Shown: one piece after another, positions 27,330 through 36,067 of the stretch
Position numbering within the stretch: position 1 is the stretch's first letter
Layout of the letters: each line of letters begins with the position of its first letter
Assembly (NCBI RefSeq): GCF_000956405.1
Contig: NZ_JYIV01000030.1
Location: 124,001 to 188,000, forward strand
Length of the DNA stretch: 64,000 bases
From: Microbacterium oxydans
GTDB lineage: Bacteria > Actinomycetota > Actinomycetes > Actinomycetales > Microbacteriaceae
Direction of reading: 5' to 3'
Program-made: the position numbers and the translations under genes
The notes under the pieces: generated by a model
The model's input: the letters and a program-made list of their open reading frames with translations, nothing else
Database searches by the model: none
Told to the model about the DNA's origin: nothing

Positions 27330-28226
27330 TCATCGTGGCAGGAACAGCGCGGAGCCGTCCGCTTCGGCGAGACCATCGGCGATGAGGGAGTCGATGGCGC
27401 GATCACGCTGCCCGGTGTCGGGCCACTCCGGCAGGACGGCCTCGAGCGGAACAGCCTCCGGATCCATAGCCCGCAGCAGCCGCAGCACCGCGCCGCGAGC
27501 CTGTCTGTCGGACCCCTCGTACGCGGCCTGGCGTCGGCGTTCGTCTCCGGTGTCCGGTCTGCCTGCCGCCAGCCAGGCGCAGCTGTCGGCCAACGGGCAC
27601 AGCTCGCATCGCGGCGCTCGTGCAGTGCACACCGTCGCTCCGAGTTCCATCGCCGCCGCATTGAACACGGCGGCAGCGGTGACATCCTCGGGCAGCAGCG
27701 AGGCCATCAGCTCGAGGTCCCGGCGCGATGGCGTGCCCGGTTGCGCGCGGCCCTCGACGGCACGGGCGAGCACTCGTCGGGTGTTCGTGTCGACCACCGG
27801 GTGCCGGTCGCCGTATGCGAACACGGCGACGGCACGAGCGGTGTAGTCGCCGATGCCCGACAACGCCAGTAGCTGGTCTACTTCGCGAGGAACGATCCCC
27901 CCATGGCGATCCGTGATCTCGACTGCCGCGCGATGCAGCCAGAGCGCGCGCCGCGGATAGCCCAGGTTCGCCCACTGCTGTACGACGTCCGCCGTCGACG
28001 CGGTGGCCATCGCTGCGGGGGTGGGCCAGCGGTCCAACCACGCCTCGAGACGCGGGATGACTCGCGTGACCGGCGTCTGCTGCAGCATGAACTCGCTCAC
28101 GAGCACACCCCATGCGCCGTACTCGTCATGGAACTCGGGGCGACGCCACGGCAGGTCCCTGGCTGTCGAGCGATACCACGACGTCAGCGGCGACATCGAC
28201 TCGAGCGGGGCCGGCGGAAGAGGCAT
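27330..28226 (-). CDS. mutY: A/G-specific adenine DNA glycosylase MutY
   Basis: DNA repair enzyme of 298 residues that removes adenine paired with 8-oxoguanine. Catalytic E45 (SEFMLQQT) and D146 (VVDTNTRR) flank the helix-hairpin-helix LSGIGDYTA. The [4Fe-4S] loop has C200, C207, C210 and C216 in the C-X6-C-X2-C-X5-C pattern. The C-terminal NUDIX-like domain of longer MutY proteins is short or missing, as in other actinobacteria. ATG 28226 follows TAGGCT by 6 nt, with GGAGGG in that gap. Confidence 0.93.
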   Translation of the reverse strand: MPLPPAPLESMSPLTSWYRSTARDLPWRRPEFHDEYGAWGVLVSEFMLQQTPVTRVIPRLEAWLDRWPTPAAMATASTADVVQQWANLGYPRRALWLHRAAVEITDRHGGIVPREVDQLLALSGIGDYTARAVAVFAYGDRHPVVDTNTRRVLARAVEGRAQPGTPSRRDLELMASLLPEDVTAAAVFNAAAMELGATVCTARAPRCELCPLADSCAWLAAGRPDTGDERRRQAAYEGSDRQARGAVLRLLRAMDPEAVPLEAVLPEWPDTGQRDRAIDSLIADGLAEADGSALFLPR

Positions 28227-28313
28227 CCCTCCAGCCTAGGCGAGCAGCCTTGCCACGGCGGATCGGTCACCGTGCGGGCATTCATCGTCGTGCGCTCTCG
28301 GTAGGCTGGATGA

Positions 28314-29207
28314 ATGGTCTCGCCCGGCATCCTTCTCGTCGACAAACCCGCTGGGCTCACCAGTCACGACGTCGTCGCGCGCACGCGTCGGGCGTTCGGC
28401 ACCCGCAAGGTGGGCCACGCCGGCACCCTCGACCCGATGGCGACGGGTCTGCTCGTCGTGGGCATCGAGGGTGCGACCAGGCTCCTGACGTACATCGTGG
28501 GAGCGGACAAGACCTATACGGCGACGATCCGCCTAGGTCAGACCACCGGCACCGACGACGCCGAGGGGGAGATCCTCACGACAGCGGACGCCGACGCATG
28601 GGGGTCCGTGACCGAGGACGCGGTGTCCGCCGGTATCGCCCGACTCACGGGTGAGATCTCCCAGGTGCCGAGCGCCGTCTCGGCCATCAAGGTGGACGGT
28701 CGCCGCGCGTATGAGCGCGTTCGTGCGGGAGAAGAGGTCGTGCTCGCGGCACGGGACGTCGTCATCTCGCGATTCGACCTGTTGGACACTCGCCGAGGCG
28801 AAGGGCACCTCGATCTCGACGTCATCGTCGAGTGCTCCTCGGGGACCTACATCCGCTCGCTCGCACGCGACCTCGGCGCGGGGCTCGGTGTGGGGGGCCA
28901 CCTCACGGCGCTTCGCCGCACGAGGGTCGGGCCGTTCGACGTGGCCGACGCTGTCGGACTGGATGCTCTCGAGGGTGCGCCGACCCTGACTCCCGGCGAA
29001 GCAGCCGGACGGATCCTTCCCGTGCTCGAGATGTCGACGGACGACGCGCGCGACCTCCGACACGGCAAGCGACTGAGCGGACAGGCAGCACGTCTGGACG
29101 AGGCGATCGGCGCGGCGATCGACCAGGACGGCGCCCTGATCGGCATCGTCGAGAAGCGTGGCGCGGATCTCAAGAGCGCCATGAACATGCCGGAGGTCGC
29201 ACGATGA
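28314..29207 (+). CDS. truB: tRNA pseudouridine(55) synthase TruB
   Basis: Makes pseudouridine 55 in the T arm of tRNAs. 297 residues. Opening ILLVDKPAGLTSHDVV, catalytic D40 in HAGTLDPMATGLL, and SGTYIRSLARDLG are diagnostic. A C-terminal PUA-like part follows. ATG 28314 lies 6 nt after TAGGCT (28302-28307), a leaderless pattern, so it starts a new unit after mutY. Its stop overlaps the next gene in ATGA, which links it to a cluster ending with ribF. Confidence 0.96.
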   Translation: MVSPGILLVDKPAGLTSHDVVARTRRAFGTRKVGHAGTLDPMATGLLVVGIEGATRLLTYIVGADKTYTATIRLGQTTGTDDAEGEILTTADADAWGSVTEDAVSAGIARLTGEISQVPSAVSAIKVDGRRAYERVRAGEEVVLAARDVVISRFDLLDTRRGEGHLDLDVIVECSSGTYIRSLARDLGAGLGVGGHLTALRRTRVGPFDVADAVGLDALEGAPTLTPGEAAGRILPVLEMSTDDARDLRHGKRLSGQAARLDEAIGAAIDQDGALIGIVEKRGADLKSAMNMPEVAR

Positions 29208-29572
29208 TCCTGTGGTTCACGATCGCGCAGATCGTCATCGCGGTCGCTGCCGGCGCATTCTGCCTCATCGCGGGACTGATCGGCCGGAGACCGAGCGACG
29301 TCAGTGTCGGCGCCCTCGCCCTGGTCGAGGCGCTCCTCATCGTCCAGGTGGTCGTCGCGATCATCGCGCCCCTGGCAGGCAACCCGCCGACCGGAGACCT
29401 TCTGGAGTACTGGGTGTATCTGGTCTCGGCGGTCCTGCTCCCCGTCGGCGCCGTATTGTGGGCCCTCATGGAGCGCAGTCGCTGGAGCACCGTGATCCTG
29501 GGCGTGGCCGCGATCGCGATCGCGATCATGCTGTGGCGCATGCAGGTCATCTGGACCGTCCAGATCGCGTGA
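29204..29572 (+). CDS. Four-helix membrane protein, unknown
   Basis: A 122-residue hydrophobic protein with four predicted membrane helices and very short loops. It starts in the ATGA overlap with truB, so it is translationally coupled. Proteins of this kind between truB and ribF are common in Microbacteriaceae, but no function is known to me. A small conserved charged loop (LMERSRW) precedes the last helix. Confidence 0.75.
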   Translation: MILWFTIAQIVIAVAAGAFCLIAGLIGRRPSDVSVGALALVEALLIVQVVVAIIAPLAGNPPTGDLLEYWVYLVSAVLLPVGAVLWALMERSRWSTVILGVAAIAIAIMLWRMQVIWTVQIA

Positions 29573-29630
29573 CGCGAGAGGTCGGCGCGGGAGCCCGGCT
29601 TCTTCCCACGGCTCTAGGATGGAATGCGCT

Positions 29631-30068
29631 ATGAGCTCCACCGCCCCCTCCTCTCGGATGACCGGAATCGGTCGCGTCCTCGTCATCGTCTACGCCGTGA
29701 TGGCGTTGGCGGCCACAGGTCGCAGCTTCGTGCAGATCGTGCGTCGGTTCGACGAGGCGCCGCTGGCGTACTCGCTCTCCGCACTCGCTGCCGTCGTCTA
29801 CATCCTCGCCACGCTCGCCCTCGTGCTGGCTCGTCACCGCGGCTGGTACACGGTCGCCTGGGTGGCGATCGTCTTCGAGCTCACAGGCGTCCTGGTGGTC
29901 GGACTGCTGAGTCTCCTGCTGCCCGACCTCTTCCAGCACGAGACCGTGTGGTCGCTGTTCGGGCGCGGCTACCTCTTCATCCCGCTGGTCCTTCCGGTGT
30001 TCGGCGTCTGGTGGCTGCGCACGCACCGACCCGCCGATGTGGTGCGCCCCGTCGAGGTCGACGCGTGA
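29631..30068 (+). CDS. Four-helix membrane protein upstream of ribF, unknown
   Basis: A 145-residue protein with about four helices, an aromatic PVFGVWWLRTHRP segment after the last one and a short acidic C-terminus. ATG 29631 has a GGATGGAA site 6 nt before it. Its stop overlaps the ribF GTG in GTGA. Like the preceding gene it is a recurrent, uncharacterised neighbour of ribF. The TAGGAT at 29615-29620 may be a -10 for a short-leader transcript. Confidence 0.75.
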   Translation: MSSTAPSSRMTGIGRVLVIVYAVMALAATGRSFVQIVRRFDEAPLAYSLSALAAVVYILATLALVLARHRGWYTVAWVAIVFELTGVLVVGLLSLLLPDLFQHETVWSLFGRGYLFIPLVLPVFGVWWLRTHRPADVVRPVEVDA

Positions 30069-31015
30069 TCATCTTCCGCAGCCCAGAGGACGTGCCGCGC
30101 GACTTCGGTCCGAGCGCGGTCGCGATCGGCAAGTTCGATGGTGTGCACGCAGGCCACCGTGCGGTGATCGCACGTCTCGAGAACGCAGCGGCCGCCACGG
30201 GGAGCCGCTCCGTCGCGGTCACGTTCGACCGCAACCCGCTCGCCATCATCCGCCCTGACCGGTGCCCGGAGAACGTGGTCACGGTGGAGCGCAAGCTCGA
30301 GCTCCTGGGCGAGCTCGGCCTGGATGCCACTCTGGTGCTCACGTTCGACGAGGAGCTCGCGGCCCGCAGCGCGGAGGACTTCGTGGTCGACATCCTCGTG
30401 GGAGCCCTGCAGGTCTCCACGGTTCTGGTCGGCCAGGACTTCCGCTTCGGCAACAGGGGAGCGGGAACGCCGGAGCTGCTGCGCGAGCTCGGCCCGCGGT
30501 ACGGCTTCTCGGTCGAGGTGGTCGACGACGTGTACCTCCCCGGGTCCGAACGGCGCGTCTCGTCGAGCTGGATCCGCGAACTCCTGATGGAGGGCGACGT
30601 CGCGTCGGCTGCGACCGTGCTCGGGCGGTACCCCGATGTGCGCGGAGAGGTCGTGCACGGTCTCAAGCGTGGACGCGAGCTGGGATTCCCCACCGCGAAC
30701 CTGTCGACCATCGTCGACGCGTTCGTGCCGGCAGACGGCGTCTACGCAGGGTGGCTCGTCGACCACGACACAGGAATCCGACACCCTTCCGCCATCTCCG
30801 TCGGGACCAACCCCACCTTCGATGACGTGCTCGTCCGCCAGGTGGAAGCGCATGTGCTGGGTGAGACCGGCCTCGACCTCTACGGACACGACGTCACGGT
30901 CGAGTTCGTCGACCGCCTGCGGGGCATGGTCGCCTTCGAAGGCATCGAGAAGCTCATGGTGCAGATGGGCGCGGACGTGACGGATGCCGCGCGCGCGCTC
31001 GGACTTCCGGCCTAG
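30065..31015 (+). CDS. ribF: Bifunctional riboflavin kinase/FAD synthetase
   Basis: Phosphorylates riboflavin to FMN and adenylates FMN to FAD. 316 residues. The N-terminal nucleotidyltransferase has IGKFDGVHAGHRAVI and SSSWIRELL. The C-terminal kinase has GRELGFPTANL and NPTF. The GTG start at 30065 is set by the GTGA overlap with the preceding gene and by the family N-terminus. No FMN riboswitch is seen upstream. Confidence 0.95.
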   Translation: MIIFRSPEDVPRDFGPSAVAIGKFDGVHAGHRAVIARLENAAAATGSRSVAVTFDRNPLAIIRPDRCPENVVTVERKLELLGELGLDATLVLTFDEELAARSAEDFVVDILVGALQVSTVLVGQDFRFGNRGAGTPELLRELGPRYGFSVEVVDDVYLPGSERRVSSSWIRELLMEGDVASAATVLGRYPDVRGEVVHGLKRGRELGFPTANLSTIVDAFVPADGVYAGWLVDHDTGIRHPSAISVGTNPTFDDVLVRQVEAHVLGETGLDLYGHDVTVEFVDRLRGMVAFEGIEKLMVQMGADVTDAARALGLPA

Positions 31016-31256
31016 CGGGCCCGTCTCCCGGCGCTGAGGCCACGGGTCGAGACGCGCGGCTCGGCATCGCCAATCGCGTTCGTTCGGGCGTCATGACATA
31101 GAATGGGTAGCGGCTCCCGCCGAACTTCGCGAGTCTCGCGTGCCTCGACGGGAAGACGACCCACTGTTCGTACGGTCCTGGCTCGTGCCACACGCGGACA
31201 ACGAGAACGGCCCATGGCTTCCTGGGGAAGCCGGGGCTTTCACGCTCAGGAGGAGC

Positions 31257-33401
31257 ATGCCGACCACGGCAACCGCCGCCACGCGGCGCAAGAAGACGTC
31301 CCGTCGCGATGACGAGGCACCCCTCATCCCGATCCTGGCGCGCAAGGTGCGCGAGATCGAGGCGAAGTCGCAGCGAGGGAAGCTCGGACCCACGAATCGG
31401 GTCAAGTTCCAGGTGATCGCCTTCCTGGTGCGTGAAGAGCGCGCCAGGGTGAAGGCAGACGCCGAGATCAGCGACCCCGCGCGCGCTGAACTGCTCAAGC
31501 GCCTCGACGGGGTCGCGACGATCCTCGCCAAGACCGCGGCTCGCGACACGTCACTCATCCAGTTGCTCGAGGCGGACCAGGCGACGTCGCCGGTGGCGAA
31601 GCGGATGCGCCGAGACTGGCTGCTCGAATCGGGTGCCGAGCTCGCCCCGGAAGAGCTCATCATCGCCGATGCGGCCCCTGTGCAGATCTCGGTGATCCCC
31701 GCCGCGATCGCCGAGCGCCAGGTCACTCCGCCATCGGTCGAGGCCAGGCAGCTCGCCAACCCGTTCCTCGCTCCGGATCTCACGCCGCGTCCGTCCGCGA
31801 CCCCGCGTCGTCGTCTGGACGGCTGGGAGCTGATGGGCCCGCTGTACAAGGCATTCGAGACAGGCGCGGGCGGCGCTGCCGCATCGATGGATCTTCCGCC
31901 CGCTCCGGAGTTCGACCATGTCTCGCCCAAGGGGCTCGAGGTCATGGTGCACCAGTCGCGCTTCCTCGAAGCAGTGAAGGCGGGCCACCGCAGCTTCCTG
32001 CTCGCGGACGAACCGGGTCTCGGCAAGACGGCGCAGTCGGTGCTCGCGGCCTCGGTCGCGGGTGCGTACCCGTTGCTCGTCGTCGTACCCAACGTCGTGA
32101 AGATGAACTGGGCGCGCGAGGTCGAGCGGTGGACGCCGCAGCGTCGCGCCACGGTCATACAGGGAGACGGCGACGATATCGACGCCTTCGCCGACGTGTT
32201 CATCGTGAACTACGAGATCCTCGACCGTCACATGTCGTGGCTGGCTTCGATCGGTCTGCGCGGCATGGTCGTCGACGAGGCACATTTCATCAAGAACCTC
32301 TCGTCGCAGCGCTCGCGGAACGTGCTGTCGCTGGCCGCCCAGGTGCGCGAACGCACTCCGGGGCACAACCCTCTGATGCTCGCCCTCACCGGCACGCCGC
32401 TGATCAACGACGTCGAGGACTTCGACGCGATCTGGCGTTTCCTCGGGTGGACGACCGGCGAGAAGCCGGGCCCTGAGCTCATGGAGAAGCTCGACGCGAC
32501 GGGCTTCACACCGGCGGACAAGGCCTTCTATCCTGAAGCGCGCGACGCGGTCATCTCGATGGGCATCGTCCGACGCAAGAAGAAGGACGTGGCGGCGGAC
32601 CTTCCGGACAAGCTCATCGCCGATCTGCCGGTGCAGCTCGACGACGAGTTCGGGCGCAGCATCCGCCAGGCCGAACGCGAACTGGGGGAGCGCCTCGCCG
32701 CGCGTTACCGCCGCATCATCGAGGCTCGGGGAGATCGTGGCCTCGCGCCTGGGGAGATCGACGACGACATCGTGCGGCTCGTCGCCCAGAACGAGCTCGA
32801 AGAGTCGAAGGCCGCCGGCACCGGTGGTGACAACGTCTTCACCATGGTGCGTCGCATCGGTCAGGCGAAGGCTCCGTTGGCGGCCGACTATGCCGCACAG
32901 CTGCAGCGATCGGTGGGCAAGGTCGTGTTCTTCGCGAAGCACATCGACGTCATGGACCAGGCGGAGGCGCACTTCGCCTCGGCAGGAATCCGCTCGGTGT
33001 CGATCCGCGGAGACCAGACGTCCGCTGTCCGGCAGCAGGCCATCGATGACTTCAACGGCGACCCCGAGGTCGGCATCGCCGTGTGCTCCCTCACCGCGGC
33101 GGGTGTCGGACTCAACCTGCAGGCGGCGTCGAACGTCGTGCTCGCCGAGTTGTCGTGGACGGCTGCCGAGCAGACCCAGGCGATCGACCGCGTGCACAGG
33201 ATCGGCCAGGACGAGCCAGTCACGGCCTGGCGGATCATCGCCGCGCACACGATCGACACGAAGATCGCGGAGCTGATCGACCAGAAGCAGGGGCTCGCGG
33301 CACGTGCGCTCGATGGCGAAGCGGTCGAGGAGTCGGCGGGCGAGCCCGTACAGCTGGCGGCGCTCATGCATCTGCTGCGCCAGGCGCTCGGCGGGATCTG
33401 A
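31257..33401 (+). CDS. SNF2-family DEAD/DEAH-box ATPase (SMARCAL1-like)
   Basis: A 714-residue superfamily 2 ATPase. The N-terminal 200 residues are lineage-specific and helical. The motor has Walker A in LADEPGLGKTAQS (normally DEMGLGKT), DEAH in VVDEAHFIKN, motif III LALTGTPLIND, and the C-terminal motif VI QAIDRVHRIGQ. It probably remodels DNA or stalled forks. No nuclease or SWIM zinc domain is visible. ATG 31257 follows CAGGAGGAGC. TAGAAT at 31099-31104 is the likely -10, giving a leader of about 150 nt with a GGCTTCC/GGAAGCC hairpin just before the ribosome site. Confidence 0.85.
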   Translation: MPTTATAATRRKKTSRRDDEAPLIPILARKVREIEAKSQRGKLGPTNRVKFQVIAFLVREERARVKADAEISDPARAELLKRLDGVATILAKTAARDTSLIQLLEADQATSPVAKRMRRDWLLESGAELAPEELIIADAAPVQISVIPAAIAERQVTPPSVEARQLANPFLAPDLTPRPSATPRRRLDGWELMGPLYKAFETGAGGAAASMDLPPAPEFDHVSPKGLEVMVHQSRFLEAVKAGHRSFLLADEPGLGKTAQSVLAASVAGAYPLLVVVPNVVKMNWAREVERWTPQRRATVIQGDGDDIDAFADVFIVNYEILDRHMSWLASIGLRGMVVDEAHFIKNLSSQRSRNVLSLAAQVRERTPGHNPLMLALTGTPLINDVEDFDAIWRFLGWTTGEKPGPELMEKLDATGFTPADKAFYPEARDAVISMGIVRRKKKDVAADLPDKLIADLPVQLDDEFGRSIRQAERELGERLAARYRRIIEARGDRGLAPGEIDDDIVRLVAQNELEESKAAGTGGDNVFTMVRRIGQAKAPLAADYAAQLQRSVGKVVFFAKHIDVMDQAEAHFASAGIRSVSIRGDQTSAVRQQAIDDFNGDPEVGIAVCSLTAAGVGLNLQAASNVVLAELSWTAAEQTQAIDRVHRIGQDEPVTAWRIIAAHTIDTKIAELIDQKQGLAARALDGEAVEESAGEPVQLAALMHLLRQALGGI

Positions 33402-33440
33402 GCCTCAAGAACCGCTGTTCTTAACGCGAGATCGAGGCTC
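33400..33440 (+). terminator. Nested hairpins after the SNF2 gene
   Basis: Outer arms GAGCCTC (33400-33406) and GAGGCTC (33434-33440) enclose a small hairpin AAGAAC-CGCT-GTTCTT (33407-33422). It overlaps the stop codon. Possible terminator, no long T run. Confidence 0.4.
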
Positions 33441-33604
33441 GCAAGGGCGCCGATCGGGAAGTTCGTCGATATCGGCGGATGGAGTCGTCAAGATCGACGC
33501 TTTTCGTCGCGCCCGAATGGCGCCCGAGCATGCCGGGGCGCTAGGGTCGATCGAAGGCAGCGTCGCCTTTTCCCCCCATTCCCCGAACGTCTGAAGGCAC
33601 CAGC

Positions 33605-34633
33605 ATGAAGATCGGCATCCTGACGAGCGGTGGCGACTGCCCCGGCCTCAACGCGGTCATCCGCGGCATCGTGCTCAAGGGCACCACCACCTACGACCTG
33701 GAGTTCGTCGGCATCCGCGACGGCTGGCGTGGTCTGGTCGACGGGGACTTCATGCCGCTGACCCGACATGAGGTGAAGGGCCTGTCGAAGGTCGGCGGGA
33801 CCATTCTCGGCACCAGCCGCACCAACCCGTACGAGGGAGAGCGCGGGGGAGCGGACAACATCGCGAAGACCCTCTACGGGCACAAGATCGACGGAATCAT
33901 CGCGATCGGCGGGGAAGGGACACTCGCCGCAGCAGACCGCCTCGCGAAGGACGGGATCAAGGTCATCGGCGTCCCCAAGACGATCGACAACGACCTGCAG
34001 GCCACGGACTACTCGTTCGGCTTCGACACCGCGGTGAACATCGCCACGGATGCCATGGACCGTCTTCGCACGACCGGTGATTCGCACCAGCGCTGCATGG
34101 TCGCGGAGGTCATGGGGCGGCACGTCGGCTGGATCGCGCTGCACGCCGGCATGGCCGCTGGTGCGCACGTGATCTGCATCCCCGAGGTGCCGATGTCCAT
34201 CGACGACATCACGGAGCTCGTGACCAGCGCCCATGACCGCGGACGCGCACCCCTGGTCGTCGTCTCGGAGGGCTTCAAGCTGCTCGGGATGGACGAGGCA
34301 TACAGCGACAAGGGGCTCGACGCCTTCAATCGTCCGCGCCTCGGCGGCATCGGCGACCAGCTCGCCCCAGAGATCGAGCGCATCACCGGCATCGAGACGC
34401 GTGCGACGATCCTCGGACACATCCAGCGTGGCGGATCGCCCTCCGCTTTCGACCGTGTGCTCGCGACGCGGCTCGGACTGCATGCCGCTGACGCGATCGT
34501 CGACGGTGCGTGGGGCCAGATGGTCGCGATGCAGGGTACCGACATCGTGCGCGTGCCGTTCGCGGACGCACTCGGCGAGCTGAACACCGTTCCCCGCTAC
34601 CGCTACGACGAAGCCGCCGCGCTCTTCGGTTGA
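33605..34633 (+). CDS. pfkA: 6-phosphofructokinase (group III, ATP-type by signature)
   Basis: Glycolytic enzyme of 342 residues making fructose 1,6-bisphosphate. GGEGT at 102-106 has Gly at the position (G105) that favours ATP. PKTIDND has Lys at 125, the residue typical of pyrophosphate enzymes. The same mix occurs in the ATP-dependent Streptomyces enzyme, so ATP use is expected. MGRHVGW and GHIQRGG complete the substrate site. TAGGGT at 33542-33547 may be the -10. It stands alone. Confidence 0.93.
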   Translation: MKIGILTSGGDCPGLNAVIRGIVLKGTTTYDLEFVGIRDGWRGLVDGDFMPLTRHEVKGLSKVGGTILGTSRTNPYEGERGGADNIAKTLYGHKIDGIIAIGGEGTLAAADRLAKDGIKVIGVPKTIDNDLQATDYSFGFDTAVNIATDAMDRLRTTGDSHQRCMVAEVMGRHVGWIALHAGMAAGAHVICIPEVPMSIDDITELVTSAHDRGRAPLVVVSEGFKLLGMDEAYSDKGLDAFNRPRLGGIGDQLAPEIERITGIETRATILGHIQRGGSPSAFDRVLATRLGLHAADAIVDGAWGQMVAMQGTDIVRVPFADALGELNTVPRYRYDEAAALFG

Positions 34634-34670
34634 GCCCGGGTCTCGCTGTCCGCCCGCGTCGGGTCAGGCG

Positions 34671-34740
34671 ATCGCGCCGGAACAGGCAACCCTGTGCGAG
34701 GGTGGCCTGATCTCGCGTGTTGGCCTGTTCTCGCGCGTGC
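34671..34740 (+). repeat. Repeat module A downstream of the DUF559 gene
   Basis: A 70-bp module aligned without gaps to module B (51 of 70 identical). It holds one inverted and two direct copies of a GCCTGTTCTCGCGC-like 14-mer: inverted at 34674-34687, direct at 34705-34718 (GCCTGATCTCGCGT) and 34723-34736 (GCCTGTTCTCGCGC). Spacings of 31 and 18 nt are identical in module B. Confidence 0.7.
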
Positions 34741-34825
34741 GACGCTGCATCGCGGTGTGAGGTCGGCCCTGGACGCGCTGCACCTGCACGCTCGGGCTGC
34801 ACGTCCGGCGGGACTGAGCGGAGGA

Positions 34826-35677
34826 TCAGCCCTGCGTGCGGTGCCGGTGCAGTCCCTGGGCGATGGCTACCTGAACGGTCTGTTCGACGTATCGGGGGTC
34901 GTGGAGCACCTGTTGGACGTCGAATCTGAGGACTGTGTACCCGCGTAGCGCGAGTCGGGCATCCGCGCGGATGTCGCGACGTCGATCCTTGGCTGCGCTG
35001 TGGTGCGCGAAACCATCGATCTGGATGCCGAGGCATTCGCCGATCATCGCGTCGAGTGGATGTCCGTCGACCCACACCTGCTGTCGTACTTCCACGCCGA
35101 TCCCACGCATGAGCGAGACGAACGCCGTCTCGGGCCCTGAGTCGGATCGGCCGCTGACGCACACGGTGAGGTCGTCCGCGGCGCGGGACCGCCACCGCAC
35201 CCTCGCGAGGACATCGATATCCACGGCCTCCCTGCGTACCGCTGCTTCCCAGATGGTGAGGGCGTCGACCGGAGGCAGACACCGCGCCACATGGAAGAGC
35301 ACGTTCAGAGCGGGCTCCTCGGTGGCCCGCCGATGCACGGGCACCGGTCCACGCGCACGATGGACGAGAAGGCCGGACGCATCGAATCGCGAAGCGCTGT
35401 GGGGCAGTGCGACATGCAACGCGTCCGTTGGCACGTCCCACCACCCTCGGACGCTCGCGGCGCTCACGCACGTCACGCGCCCGCCGACGGAGGCAGCGCT
35501 CACTCGCCGCGGATCGCACCGAGGAGTGACGACCCACGAGCGGCGTACGTACCTCAACCGGCCCTCCCGGACGGCGCGCCGCACGCTGTGCTCGCTGAAG
35601 CCCGCTGCTCGGAGCACCGACGTGTGCGCGATCCCGTTGTGCAAGTGAACCCACTCTTCGACTGTCGTTTTCGGCAC
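34826..35677 (-). CDS. DUF559 (Vsr-like endonuclease fold) protein with AbiEi-like N-terminus
   Basis: A 283-residue protein. The N-terminus (ATSVLRAAGFSEHSVRRAVREGRLRYVRRSW-like, given in part) resembles the winged-helix start of AbiEi antitoxins. The C-terminus is DUF559, a PD-(D/E)xK relative of very-short-patch endonucleases: HPLDAMIGECLGIQIDGFAHH, then RRRDIRADARLALRGYTVLRF. The usual E-x-D reads Q-I-D here. Function unknown. GTG 35677 lies 6 nt after CAGGCT. Bounded by two matched repeat modules, and Arg/Val-rich codon use is like its neighbours. Confidence 0.78.
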   Translation of the reverse strand: MPKTTVEEWVHLHNGIAHTSVLRAAGFSEHSVRRAVREGRLRYVRRSWVVTPRCDPRRVSAASVGGRVTCVSAASVRGWWDVPTDALHVALPHSASRFDASGLLVHRARGPVPVHRRATEEPALNVLFHVARCLPPVDALTIWEAAVRREAVDIDVLARVRWRSRAADDLTVCVSGRSDSGPETAFVSLMRGIGVEVRQQVWVDGHPLDAMIGECLGIQIDGFAHHSAAKDRRRDIRADARLALRGYTVLRFDVQQVLHDPRYVEQTVQVAIAQGLHRHRTQG

Positions 35678-35790
35678 ACGTCGAGCCTGCCTCGTACCGA
35701 GGGGCGACAGCGCCGCTCTGCGCGCGGACGGAGGACACGAGACAGCGAGGAGCCAATCGTGCAGGAGTAGTCCGCTACCCCCGAGTCCTC

Positions 35791-35838
35791 GGGCGAGCGG
35801 ACGACGGGGCGAGCGGACAACGGGGCGAGCGGACAACG
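35791..35838 (+). repeat. Three tandem 16-bp repeats (GGGCGAGCGGACRACG)
   Basis: Units at 35791-35806, 35807-35822 and 35823-35838. The last two are identical, the first differs by one base (A to G). A fourth partial unit starts at 35839. They lie upstream of the DUF559 gene and directly before module B. Confidence 0.85.
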
Positions 35839-35850
35839 GGGCGGCAGGCT

Positions 35851-35920
35851 ATCGCGCCGCAACAGGCAGCTTGCCTCGAACCCCGCCTGTTCTGGCGTGA
35901 TCGCCTGTTCTCGCGCACGC
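35851..35920 (+). repeat. Repeat module B upstream of the DUF559 gene
   Basis: Second 70-bp module. Inverted 14-mer at 35854-35867 and direct copies at 35885-35898 (GCCTGTTCTGGCGT) and 35903-35916 (GCCTGTTCTCGCGC). Same order, orientation and spacing as module A. The last copy is identical to its partner in module A. Confidence 0.7.
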
Positions 35921-36060
35921 TCACCCCCGCGCGCGAAGGCTCACGCCAGCGCGCGCACGCATACCCGCACGGACGCTCCCGCGCACGCTCACCCGCTTAC
36001 CCGCACGCTTACCCGCACGCCCGCACGCTCACCCGCGAACGCGAGCACCCGCGAACGTGC
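35917..36060. repeat. Degenerate low-complexity CGCAC/ACCCGC repeats
   Basis: About 140 bp made of loose copies of ACGCTCACCCGC and TTACCCGCACGC with no constant unit or spacer. With the 16-bp repeats and module B it fills the 390-bp stretch 35678-36067, in which I see no gene. It ends just before the oligopeptidase B stop codon. Confidence 0.65.
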
Positions 36061-36067
36061 GCCGGTG

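Noticed and set aside
30000..30070. FMN riboswitch before ribF
   Set aside because: The region is coding sequence of the preceding membrane protein, and no conserved RFN-element blocks are visible.
35917..36060. CRISPR-like repeats
   Set aside because: Units are degenerate with no constant repeat or unique spacers, and no cas gene is nearby.
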